A stretch of DNA of 64,000 nt, from assembly GCA_021442155.1 (NCBI GenBank), contig CM038229.1, forward strand, positions 74,048,443 through 74,112,442, written 5' to 3'. This stretch comes from Cymbidium sinense. Taxonomy: Eukaryota > Streptophyta > Magnoliopsida > Asparagales > Orchidaceae. The position numbers and the translations under genes were made by a program. The notes beneath the pieces are model-generated. The model saw nothing but the letters and a program-made list of their open reading frames with translations. It was not told the DNA's origin and did not search any database. Shown piece after piece: positions 1-11,640 of the stretch (positions within the stretch are counted from its first letter, which is position 1; every line of letters starts with the position of its first letter).

Positions 1-2030
1 CTTGCATTTGTTCTTCATCACTATCTGACTCTAATCAATTCTCAAATTTTGTTAAGGCATCCTTTTGATTGGAATCTTCATCAGAACTGGATTCTAAATC
101 AGTCTATATTATTGGAAGGCCTTTCTCTTTCTCTTTCTATTTTTCTTTTTCCTCTTCTTCTTTTTCTTTATTTTCATTTGTTTGAATTTATTCTTTTATT
201 TTCTTAGATGCCATAATAATACTTGATTTTATAGAACCAAACACTTTCCTTTTAGGCATATAATAGACAACATCTTCCAAAAGCTCAATTTTATGAGTAA
301 AGAATGGTTGTATGTCACCTTTTAGTATATTCTACTCCATCTCTAGCGTACTTAATACACTAGTGGAGTGATAAAGGAACCATTCTATATTCATGTAACT
401 GTGGCTTGCCTAAGAGAGTATTAAAGGAGGTCTCTAAGTCAATGATATAGAATTTTTCTTCAATCTTCAATCCTTCTATTTCTATTAATAGAGTCATTGA
501 ACCTAATTCCATCTCACTTATTTCATTAAACCCCCCTCAGTAACATCTTATCAAGACTAAGCCTCTTTGCATCAATGCTTAGAAATGATATTGTTTTAAA
601 GTTCATAATATTTAATGAGGCACCACGATCAACAAGGACTCTTGATAATTTGATATTCTCCACTTTTATAGAAACATAAAGGGGTTGATTGTGATCTATG
701 GTTCCCAGAAGTAAATCTTCATCAAAGAAGCTAACCTCAGGAATCTCTTTGAAGTATCAAGCCTCATCTGAGGAAGTTGCTGCTAGGTGGGTCAGAAATA
801 TCTAGGTCGAGTAATGCCAAAACTAATGACTCCATCATTTCTTTAGATAGAACAAGGGCATCATAAATGCTTAATCTAGCAGGAAGTTTAATAACATGGG
901 CTAAAATGTTATAGTCAACCTTGGGAAAAACTTGCTTAACCACTGGATCTTTTTGTAAAGGTTTTGAATTTTGATCAGTAATTTATTTACCTTTGTCTTT
1001 GGAAGGAGGAGGTAGATGAGGTGGAAAAACCTCCTAATATGGAGATTAATCTTAGTGAGATCTCAATAGGTTGTGTCAACCTATCCCTCATCACTGGTAT
1101 CATTTACCAAAGATTGCTCAGAATCTAATGGTTTTATCACTATGCTAATAGAAAATCATCTATAAGACTCTCACTATCTAACCCTGGTTCACAAATCACA
1201 TTTTTTATTTTCAACATGTACATCAAAATGGTAAAAATGTAAGAAACATCTTCTGAGGAAGGCATTTTCCTTGTTTGCTAAAGAGATATTTCTTGCCTTA
1301 TTTTCTAGCACTTGTCAAAGTTTTAATGGTTCTACAAAAGATTGATCTCTTAAGAACAAAATCCTAAGGGTTTCTTCTTACATGCAAGAGGCTTTTTTCC
1401 TTAATTTTTCAAAAGTTTTTATGGTAAAGCCCTTGAGTAGGAAAACCACAAGGTCATGAACGTCTCAAAAGAGTATTTTAACAACGTGCTACTCATGCAA
1501 TTAAGGCTCACACTTGAGACTAAGAATCCACCATCTTAAAATACAATCAACTATTGATTCCCCTGGCTTTTACTTTTCAACAACTAAATCGCCCACAATG
1601 ATGTTGTGTTGCTTGCCAATGAATGTTTGACAAACATGTTTTCCAATTCAATAAAAGTATGTAGTGAACCATTTGGTATCTTTGCATACTAATCACAGGA
1701 AACCTAACTAAACTACTGACAAATTGCTTAAACAACAAGGAATCACTTTCCTCGACATTGCAACAACTTGCATAGAAATGTGCCAAATGTAGTTTGTGGT
1801 TACTTATCCGATCAAAAATTTTTCATGAAGGGGGCACAAATCCCTTTGGATAAGACCCAAAATCATACTCCTTAGGGTTGGGTCTACCCTTTGGAATCAG
1901 AATTGCACCTTGAGACTATGCCAATGTCTCCTTTACCAATTATTCCATAAGAGATTTAGATCAATTTTGTTGGCCTCATTTTTGGATGAGATCAACATCA
2001 TTTCTAAAATTAATAATTAGGACACCTAAT
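1..2030 (-). pseudogene. Ty3/gypsy gag-protease remnant (Tat/Ogre-like)
   Basis: Read on the minus strand this stretch is a decayed retrotransposon polyprotein that runs off the left edge. Around 1580-1900 there is gag-like sequence: the phrase PKGFVPP, a segment with LLFKQFVSSLV, then FIELENMFVKH in another frame, the order seen in plant gypsy capsid domains. Around 560-700 the aspartic protease signature appears as LVDRGASLNIM, where family members have D-x-G-(A/S)-S; the variable second residue is R here. Many stops and frame changes separate these pieces, so no protein can be made. Assignment to Ty3/gypsy is firm; the Tat/Ogre lineage is an inference from the spacing and gag style. The element would begin at its 5' LTR to the right (about 2.0-6.0 kb) and continue leftwards out of the window. 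Confidence 0.65.
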
Positions 2031-2039
2031 ATTAGATTA

Positions 2040-5000
2040 AGAACCTTCTAATTAAACACTTAGAATACTATACCTAGTGATCTAGTGCATAGCCCTTGGG
2101 TTTTATCTAACCTAATGGGTTTTGGTAGACTCAACCCCAAATCTCAAGCATAAATTAAATTAAACACATTTCACTTGAAACTTGAGTTTAAAGTAAGGTG
2201 ATTAAAGTAATTAATCAAATTACTCTATTTGAGCTCAAAATTAACTAAATTCAAAAGAATTTCAAACAAAATCAAACAAACCCAAACGAAGTAAAACAAA
2301 ATTAGATCAAATCAAATGAAAGAAATCCAAATCCAAATCAAGGTAAAAATGGTCAACCTTTTGGCATGGGTTTAACTTATGTGGATCCCACAAAGTCAAA
2401 GGTCAACCCACTAAAATTTTACCAAATAAAATTATTCTAAATGGTCCAAATAATAAAATAAACATGTTTTAACATGAATATAAAGAAATATCAATTTATT
2501 AAGGCCTTAATTATGCTAATTGGATCATTGGATCTAAATGGGCCTAAATGAGCCTTAATGGGTTCAAACACAAATCAAACTAAAATTAACTAAATTTAAT
2601 TATTTAAAATCAATTGAAAATGATTATTAAACATAATTCGATCCATCATTGAGTCTAATTTTATCAAATGGATCATTTTACCCAATTGAGCAAGCTTAAT
2701 CCATTAAGCCCAATTTGAGCCAAATGTGTCAAAATTGGAATTAACTTTAAACCAACTAAAATCAATCATTCTAAATCACTCCATATATGCAATCAAGCAT
2801 GATTAGAGTTCAAACAAAATTTAATTAAGCCAAATGAGTCATTTAAACCTAATTGGAATCAATCTTAACCCATTTAAGCCAAAATGGGTTAAATTAGAAT
2901 GAAATGCCAAATTAACTAAAAAAAACTAAAGGAATTAATCAAACTTAAACATAATAAATCATCAATTAAAATAATTAAATCAATTGATCAAAATAAACAC
3001 ACTTAAAACCACTTTAAATTTAAGTCAAATCCAAATGGAATGAATTGGGTTTAAATCTCAAATCCAATTCAAATGGACTTGGGTTCAACTTAAAATTTAC
3101 ATTGGGTTTCATTTGGGCCAAAATAGTCTAAGGGCTATGGTGAAGCCATAAGCCATAAAATTTAAAGTTGAAGAGATGAGTTGGAAGCCATATGAAGAGA
3201 GAATGAATCAAAATTCAAAGAAGGAAAATCCTACTTCCCCTCCTCAACCTCATCCACCTTTTGGATTCAATTATTTTGGCTTCTTTCTAATTAGTTAATA
3301 GCCTCCAAAGAAGAAACAAATCAATGGAATAGAAAAATATGATCTCCCATGAGAAGGCTCTTGCCAAAGAGGGAAAGGGTAGGGAAATGCTTCCTCCCAT
3401 CAAACTTTTCACCCAAACATTCTCATAAGTCCAAGAAAGACTAAACCCACCCTCTGATCAAGCTTCTCCCTGCCAATGGCTAGATTCTAGCCACTTAAAG
3501 GCTTGCAAAACAAGCTCTCATTCATGTATGGAAAGAGAGAAGATAGGCCATCTCTTCTACTTATTTTCATTCCATTATATTTGCAAGATGAAGAGAAGCC
3601 AATTCGAAGCCAACCATGGGGCTTTCACCGCCAACAAGACAGAAATCCACCATGGTCGATGACAAAGCTCTCGACCTCTAATAGAAAAAAGGAAAGGGAG
3701 GTTCTTTCATGCCAAATTGACTCTCCCTACATGTTCCATGGGTGGTGGTGACCTCAAATGAACAATCCCAGGTACGTTGCTGTCGGGAGTATAACGCCAA
3801 AATTGACTTCAAACAACCAATAGATGGTCTCCCAAAGTTTGGGAATCAACCTCAAATCATGTCCATTGTTTATTCCCATTGAGGCGAAGATTCTCAAAGC
3901 ATGGTGACTGTCGAAGATCACCATCGATAAGGTATGGATCTAAATCGACCTCTTTAGCAAATTATTTTGGTCCTTAGAGAATAATTTGATCCCCAAGGAG
4001 ATCAAAGATTTGATTGCAAATCGATCCTTGATCATTTTGCAATCAAAATCACACTAAATTTTTCCTTAGATCGCCAGAAGTCGACTGGATTTGACAGATG
4101 GTCTTTAGTTCTTCGATGAAAGTTAGGGAAAATAATCACCATCATCCCACTCCTTCTATTTGAAATGGATGACAAACATTTTGTTGAACTATCTGATTTA
4201 ATCCCTTAAGGAAATCATGGGAGAAATATTGACCATCCAATCGGGGACCAATCTCATGTGCATCGCCACTTTTAGCATGGGATCTGTGTGGCCCAACGGT
4301 GCCATGCCATGTGGCAATGGTGCCACTTCAACGCCACTATTTAAAATTGGATTTCCCATTTTGTTTAATTAAATAAATGATAAAAAAATGAATACAAATT
4401 CAAAAAAATAAAATAAATAAATTATAAATCCAAAAAATGCAAATGAAGGTTCTATGGATTCATCTCATTGAGATGAATCCATTAAACCCAAAATCCTCAA
4501 TTAATTTTAGGTAATTTTAGATTAATTTAACTTTAAATAAAAGTAATCAAACTCAAATTAATCATAAACCATTAATCTAATCAATGTGAAACTTTGGGCA
4601 ATTAAAATTGAGAGTAAATGCACCTTAGGAAAAAATTTCATGATTTATTTCAAAGTAAATTAGAAAAATATTGAATTTCAAACTTCAAACCTTAATTTTA
4701 ATGAAATAAATTAAGATTAAATGAAATAAATAATGAAAAATGATCAAATCATTTTAAATTATCATAATAAACCCTATTGAACTTAAACACACTAATGAAA
4801 CCCACTAAAACTTAATAAATCATAAAATGGCCTAATTTGATAATTAATTGAATTAATTATTTTAATTAATCAACTTGAACTTAGGAAATGCATAACAAAT
4901 CAACTAAAATTCAAAAAAAAATCTAAATGAACCCTCTATGGATGCATTTTCTAGAGTGGAATTTAAGAAAAAACCCTTAGAGAAGTCATTCTAAATTAAA

Positions 5001-6000
5001 CTTAATTTAGGTTTTAATGAAATAATTAAATCCTTAATTACACCTATCATGCATTTGATTAAAATGAAACTTTAGAAAAATCAAATTGGCAAGGAATCCC
5101 ACTTTCCATTAAAATTTTAAGGCTAATTTATCTCTGGATTAGAAGTTATTAAATTTCCAATCTCTAGGTTAATTTATTTGAAATAATAAATTAAAAATTC
5201 AAAAATTATAAAAATTTCAAAAATTGATTTAAAACATCTTCATTAACACAAAAACACTTAGGGACAATTTTCCAACAATCTAAGTCAAACAATTTAATCA
5301 ATTACAAACTTAGGGTTTAATGGAAATCATTAAAAATACAAAATTTAATTAAACCTCAAAGTAAATAATCTATTAAACTCATGATGAACAAATTAATGAA
5401 ATCTTAACACATAGTCAATGCAAGCTAAAAATGAATTAAAAATTATCCTAAATGTGTAAATAATTCACCCAAACTAATTAATTAAAAAACATTAATGACA
5501 CAAATATTAAACCAATTAAAATCAAATAAATCAAATCAAATTGAAAATAAATTAAATCAGGAAGATTTAATCAAATCAAAGAAATAAAAAGAAGAATTAA
5601 ATGTCAAAAATAAAATTAAAATATTAATTCAAATTATATTTAAATCAAATTAATCAAATGAATTTGAAAATGAATTTTACTTAAGATTAAGTTAGATCTT
5701 TAGGATGAATCTTCAACTTAGGGTAAAAATTTTATTATATTAGGATTTATGATGTTGAATAGAATGGGTTCCACCCAAAGTGAAATATATTTTACTCTTC
5801 ATTATTGAAAACCTAAACTTCACTTTAACATAAAAAGTGAATTTAAAAAAAATTGAAAGTAAGAATCATAAATTATTAAATCATTTAAATTGAAACCATT
5901 CAAAAGTAAATCAAACAAACTTCAAAACCCAAATTAAAACTTGAATCTAAGAAGGCCTAGCAAAGTGTTATCACGCAAGCCTATTTCCTTCTCACACGAG
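2040..6000 (-). repeat. Long G-poor LTR or leader of the left gypsy element
   Basis: No gene is visible here. The + strand is rich in A, C and T and poor in G from about 2100 to 3100, then holds a more mixed block (3230-4330) and an AT-rich block (4370-5950) full of short aattaa and aaatcaa strings. The stretch 1980-2090 matches 57405-57510 nearly base for base over a run containing taattaggacac and cctagtga, and the order G-poor block, mixed block with a CC-rich gccatg segment, AT-rich block recurs in the same order at 57.4-62 kb. I infer that both are LTR or leader copies of one family. Exact ends were not found. The short ORF at 3503-3751 lies inside and is not supported as a gene. Confidence 0.45.
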
Positions 6001-6189
6001 ATCATTAGGTCACAATGGTTAGAAGTCGATCTATGATATTTTGTGATGATGTGATGTATGTTTAGTGGTGTATTATTTTAGACTGCATGTCTAGAATTGT
6101 TTACCAATTAGATTGAATGGTAGGATGTTCTTTAGAAGTAAAGCTACCTTTTATAGGGGGTTGTGCTAAAAATAGACATCTATAAAATA

Positions 6190-7250
6190 AATTATAAAAT
6201 TATTGTTTACTTGTAGGTGTTGAATAGTCCCTTAGCATAGCCCAATGGGTGGGTTTGGCTAATACTAAGTTTGCATGTTCATAAATATAATTGTTATGTG
6301 TTATTTATATTATTTTCAATCATCTATTTTGTAGTGCTTATGATTTATTTTTAAATTTGAAATATAAATTTGAGCTTAAAATTAGGTTAGGATCTATGGG
6401 GTCTAAGAATAGTAAATGGGTGTAGAGGTCCGCTGTGAAGCTTAATGGAGGTCCCTGAAGAAGGAGACAATCCTAGAGAGAAGACCCATAGATCTAAACT
6501 TTAGTTCTAGGCCAGGAAGTATGAGGGAAGAGCTCGGCTACCCTTTTTTTTCTTTCAGGGTGTACAACAGTACCTAACTGCATTGGTCTTTCTTTAATTT
6601 AAATTGGCTTTATTTATTTTGGGTGCACATTAGAATCAACTTACTTATTTTAGGTTTCTTTCTATGTTGTGTTTTATGTGATGAATGCCTGGATGATTAG
6701 GCTCCTTAGAAAAATAAATTATCTATGTAATCTAAATCTAAACAACTTAAATTTAAAATAAAAAAACTTAAAACTTTACATTAACTAAATCCCTATGAAT
6801 AACCTAAATTTATCTAAAAATAATTAACTTTTATAAACCAAGCTAACATATTATTCTAACTCCATGAATTGGGCACTTCACACATTGCAAAAAAAAGGCA
6901 TCTGAACTTTGAGGATGACCACATTCTTAGGGAAGTCTTCCTTCTCTTCTTGATTTTGCTCATGACCACTTCTAATTACATGGAATTTTAGCATAAAATG
7001 CATACCCCAAAGCCTTAAATGAATCAGGAGTCAAAACACTTGAAAGTTAGAAAATGTGCATTTTATATCTTACATGATCTTAAGAATTAGGGAGTGAGAC
7101 TAGGTTCTTAGATTCTTTTCTAACATGCAATAGCCTAATCATCTTGCATACATAAGACTTAGAATCATGGATTTAAAATGTGCTTAGGTGGTGTTAGCTG
7201 GCAGCCATTCCAGGTGGGTTATAAGTCCAGAAAGTCAGGGATAGGTATGT
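6190..7250 (+). repeat. Diverged direct repeat, copy 1 of 3
   Basis: First of three head-to-tail diverged copies. Shared landmarks in order: catctattttgtag (6324), a purine-rich stretch with agacccata/agacccaca, a (g/t)tgtacaa segment, tttgggtgcac followed by tagaatcaactta, gatgaatgcct, gaattgggcacttcac, agcataaaatgcatacc, and finally ggtggtgttagctggcagcc (7192). No coding potential or terminal structure was recognised. It may be an internal sub-repeat of the neighbouring retrotransposon, but that is not shown. Confidence 0.6.
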
Positions 7251-8790
7251 AGGATGTTAAGTCCAAATTCATGGAATATAATTGCTTGGTTTGTATATTT
7301 GTTAGCTAGCATCTATTTTGTAGGTGTAGTTAGATTTTACTTTCTGTAAATATACAATTTTGTAATAGGAATTAAGATTAGTGCTATGGGGTTTAAGATG
7401 AGTAGTGGCTAGAAGGAAAAGACCTAGGAGGCCCTATGAAACTGTAGTAAATCAAGCCAAAGGAAGAAGAGTGAAGAAAAAGCAAAGAATGAAGACCCAC
7501 ATAGCATCTATTTAATTATAAGCGTAATATCATTTTGTTTTGGGTTGTATAATGGGAGCTCACTACCTAATTTTTTTTGTGTAATGACAACCACGTCAAG
7601 ACCTACCTTTTATTCTTTCATAAAAATTTATTCAAGTGTTTAGCTTGTGCAATAAAATGGCATGTATTTCATAGGTTTCTTAAAGCTTGATGATTGAATG
7701 TGTCTAGATGCGCTCTTTAAGATAAAAAATTAATTTTTCCGCCTACATTAAATAACTCATAATCAAAATTTAAATACAACTTATAACCTCACTTTAAAGC
7801 CTAAGCTTATAATTAAGATAATTAAAAGATTTAGCAACCCCTTAGTTGAATGATGTATGCTCTAATAATTATGCATATCATCTTGTTTCCCTCTTGAATA
7901 GGGAGGGTCTCCATTCTTGCTCGATGGGGGAATGCTTGACCGTTGAGGGCATTCCTTATAGTGGAGAACAACTTCTCCCACTGATTTAGCCTACAACCTT
8001 ATTTCATCATGCATTTAGGTATAGTTCTGCCAATATTAAGTCTAAATGATTATGTCAAAAATAATTTAAAAGATGGTAAATATTTTCATTAGCCTAAGTC
8101 ACTTTTTCATGTCAATCATGATCTAGTCTCTTAGGGAGTGAGAATAGGACTCTAATTTCTTTTATTTAAATAACAACATAGCTATCTTGAATTTTACATA
8201 AGACCAACCTACATGATCTTGAAGCGTAGGAGGTGTTAGCTGGCGGCCACTCTAGGCGGTTGTAAATCCAAAAGAGTTGGGATGATTTTATCCTCTCTTA
8301 TAGAGGTAAACCATTATATCCCTAAGTCATGCTTTTAGCATGTATTAAAGCATCCTAGATTTAGGTTTCGAGCCTATTTGTTTCATTTGGGCTATGAATA
8401 TAAGTCCTCACCACTTAGGCATTCCACAATCTTGTATTGATGGACTATAAGCCCTAGCATTCTAATAAAATTTTAACTCAAACCAAAATAAACTCTCTCT
8501 TTCAAATATATAAAGCCTCATCATAGGGTAGATTGGAGCACTTACTAGGCTTCTTAGTATCATGAGCGCTCCCTAATTATCCTCCTTTGTAATCCATAAA
8601 TATGTCTTTCCACTTGAACTCTCCCACTTGACTTTCATAAAACTTCAAACCTTTGATAGTCTAACCTTGAAATCTTTGGAGATACTTATTGACTACTTTA
8701 ATCGAGACTTTTATTTCCTAAGATGTAATTAACTATGGAAGCTTGCTTCCATAGGGAACTAAAGAACCCAACATAAAATCAACCCTACGT
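7251..8790 (+). repeat. Diverged direct repeat, copy 2 of 3
   Basis: Second copy of the 6.2-10.2 kb repeat family and the most diverged in its middle. It has catctattttgtag at about 7312, the agacccaca purine block, a shortened centre, and ggaggtgttagctggcggcc at about 8230. Its 3' part (8285-8780), with ctaataaaa, cactt(a)cta(a)gc, tctttccactt and gtaattaacta in order, matches the 3' part of copy 3. No genes seen. Confidence 0.55.
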
Positions 8791-8989
8791 TACTACTCTA
8801 TATAAAGTAGGGGAAGATCTCTAGTATATACAAATACTCATCTGCCATATGAGTTCTTATTATATGATTAGGTACAGGATGATGCTTCCATATTTTAAGA
8901 TGATACATCATACCTCAATGTCGTACCTAAGCACTTCAATAAGTACCCCTTAAGATCTACGTGGTGTCCACACAGCTCCAAATTAAAAC

Positions 8990-10215
8990 ACCATTACTGT
9001 CATTTTTTCTCTTTCTTCTAGAGTGTACAATGGCACCAAGCCGTAATGGCCTGATCTTTAATTTAAACTTGGCTTAATTTACTTTGGGTGCATAATAGAA
9101 TCAACTTATTTTTCTAATTTTCTTTCTATGTTTTGCTTCCTATGATGAATGCCTAGACATTAGGCTTTTAGGAAAACTAGATTTTCTACCCAATTTAAAT
9201 CTAAATAACTTGAACAAGAAAATAAAAAAACTTGAAACTTCATATTAATTAAACCCTAGGAATAACTTAAAAGTAACTCAAAATAATTAGTTTTACTAAT
9301 CATGATAGCATATTATTCTAAATCGTGAATTGGGCACTTCACCCACATACATCTAACCTTTGAGGATGATGCCTTCTGTGGAACTTTGCCTTCTCTTCTT
9401 GATTTGTCCCATGAATATTTCTAATTCCATATCATTTAAGCATAAAATGCATACCCTAATACCTTAAATAAATCATGAGTAAAAATATCTAAAAGCTAGA
9501 AAATTTTACATTATTTAGGTGTCTATCATACTCAATCATGATCTTAGAGATTAGAGAGTGGGTCAAGGTTCTTAGATTTTTTTTTTTAAATACAATAGCC
9601 TAGCCATCTTGCATACATGAGACTTGACATCATGGATTTAAAATTTACTTAGGTGGTGTTAGTTAGCAGCCATTCTAAGTAGGCTGTAAATCTAGAAGAG
9701 TTAAGGATAAGTTTCATTTCATAAGGGAAAGAAAGAGCCAATAATTCTCAAAAGTGAAACTAAGACAAGCATCTGACTTGTGTTAGAAGCAATTAAAGAC
9801 TTAGGCTCTGAAGCATCCTACTGGAGTAAATTCTTCAACCTTAGGCATTTTTGTAGTCTTATGCTGCTAGAATCCAAGTTCTGGATTTCTAATAAAATGT
9901 CAACTTAAAGTTATATTAAATTAAATTCCAAAATTTAAATACCAATAATAGGATAGTTTAAATTCTTACTAAGCATCCTAGAATCTATAGGCATTTTCTA
10001 CTTAATCACTATTGACTTCCAAAAGAACTCTTTCCACTTTGGATCGTATCCTTTTAAAGTTCCAAATTATCATTTACCTTTGAAAACTAGCTTTGAAATC
10101 TATAAAAATAATAGCCTATTCATTTAATCAAGAGTATTCTTATGAAGAGATTCTTCATTCCTAATATGTAATTAACTATAAGGTTTTGCCCTTATAGATA
10201 ACCATAAACCCAATT
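8990..10215 (+). repeat. Diverged direct repeat, copy 3 of 3
   Basis: Third copy. It matches copy 1 over about 9030-9710 (tttgggtgca, tagaatcaactta, gatgaatgcct, gaattgggcacttcac, agcataaaatgcatacc, ggtggtgttag) and copy 2 over 9710-10210 (tctaataaaatg, tctttccactt, gtaattaactata). It ends where an RTE LINE fragment begins at about 10221. No genes seen. Confidence 0.6.
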
Positions 10216-10220
10216 TAAAT

Positions 10221-11084
10221 GATGTACCTTGGTGTATGCTTTTTTTTATGATGTTCTTTTTTTTATAAGATTAGATAGAAAGTTCAAGAGAAACTTAAAG
10301 TATGGAGGTCAACCATAGAGTCTAAAGGCTTTTGTTTGAGTAGATTTAAAATTGAATACATGGAGTGTAATTTTAGTTGTATAAGATCTAGTAATAGAGT
10401 AATGGCAATTGGTGATTGAGTCTTTAAAAAGAGTGAAACATTTTAGATATCTTGGGTCTATTGTTCAAAGTGATGGTGATATAGATGGGAATGTTATTAG
10501 TAGAATTCAAGTTGGATTGTTGAAGTGGAGGAATGCATCGGGCTTGTTGTGTGATAAGAAAGGATTGCTTAGCCTCAAGGGAAAATTTTATAAGATGGTG
10601 ATGAGACCTACAATGCTTTATGATGCAAAATGTTGGCCAATTAAAAGGAAGCAAAATTATGTTAAGTGTTATAGAGATAAGGATGCTCAGGTGGATGAGT
10701 GGCTTTATACTTAGAGATAAAATGAGAAATAAATATATACATGATAGAGGTTGGAGTACCTCTAGTGGAAGATAAGATTAGAGAGAGTTACTTTAGATGG
10801 TTTGGTCATATAAAATTATGACCATCTGATGACCTAATTAGGTGAGTAGATGTATTTGATTCGGTCTACATTAAGAAAGATAGAGGTAGACATATAAATA
10901 CTTGGTTATGAAGTATAAAAATGACCCTAATTTATTAGAATTAAATGAGAATATGACACACAATAGGACATATTGGAGAAAAGTGATTCATGTAGTCGAC
11001 CACAAGTGGGATAAAGGCTTATTGTTGTCATCGTTGTTGTTGTTGTTATCGTTGTTGTATGCATATAGAATCTTCATGGTGATT
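10221..11084 (+). mobile_element. 5'-truncated RTE-type LINE fragment
   Basis: This is the 3' quarter of the same RTE LINE found complete at 14505-17566. It starts at gatgtaccttggtgt, which matches 16739, and runs through the end of the reverse transcriptase ORF to the tail gtgggataaaggcttattg plus TTG repeats at about 11020-11060. Readable protein strings include HFRYLGSIVQSDGDI, LLKWRNASGLLCDK and RPTMLYDAKCWPIK, the typical RTE C-terminal region. Stops interrupt it and the N-terminal endonuclease and RT core are absent, so it is a dead copy. A target duplication was not found, and the tail is tandemly duplicated (next entry). Confidence 0.85.
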
Positions 11085-11260
11085 GAAGTATAAAAAATGA
11101 CCCTAATTTATTAGAATTAAATGAGAATATGACACACAATAGGATATATTGGAGAAAAAAGATTCATGTAGTCAACCATAAGTGGGATAAAGGCTTGTTA
11201 TTGTCATCATTGTGGTTGTTGTTATCGTTGTTGTATGCACATAGAATCTTCACGGTGATT
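10910..11260 (+). repeat. Tandem duplication of the LINE tail (2 x 175 bp)
   Basis: The last 175 bases of the LINE, from gaagtataaaaatgaccc to tcatggtgatt, occur twice: 10910-11084 and 11085-11260. The copies differ at only a few positions (for example gcatatag versus gcacatag). Both copies end in the same non-LINE flank, so the duplication took part of the flank with it and happened after insertion. Confidence 0.85.
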
Positions 11261-11640
11261 GCACCATGACAAAATAGTATTCCATGATGAAACGATTTAT
11301 TTATTTTGTTTCTTTATCTCTTTTCCACCTTTTCTCCGTGAATTCTAGGGTTGTGCATTCTACCAGTCCTTGTTATTTATCCTAGCAACCTGTCCAAAAC
11401 TAACTCTTGCATGCCTATAGAACTCCCTCATCTTCACACGTAGACCCAATGCCTTTTGTCATGGTGATTGCACCATGACAAAATAGTATTCCATGATGAA
11501 ACGATTTATTTATTTTGTTTCTTTATCTCTTTTCCACCTTTTCTCATTCTAGGGTTGTGCATTCTACTTGTTATTTATCCTAAGAAACTCTTGCATGCCT
11601 ATAGAACTCCCTCATCTTCACGTGACCCAATGCCTTTGTC
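11254..11640 (+). repeat. Tandem duplication with deletions (209 + 178 bp)
   Basis: A unit beginning ggtgattgcaccatgac is present at 11254-11462 and again at 11463-11640. The first roughly 85 bases are identical; the second half of copy 2 lacks several short blocks present in copy 1. A perfect 9-bp stem hairpin (gtcatggtg, loop attg, caccatgac) sits across the copy junction at 11458-11479. No gene; the open frame at 11468-11710 is fortuitous. Confidence 0.8.

Noticed and set aside
3503..3751. 82-codon + strand ORF
   Set aside because: Lies in LTR-like sequence, has no recognisable motif, and the corresponding part of the second family copy (57-62 kb) has no equivalent frame.
6190..10215. The three large repeats as LTRs of one element
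   Set aside because: Three adjacent copies with no internal coding region, primer site or TG...CA ends between them.
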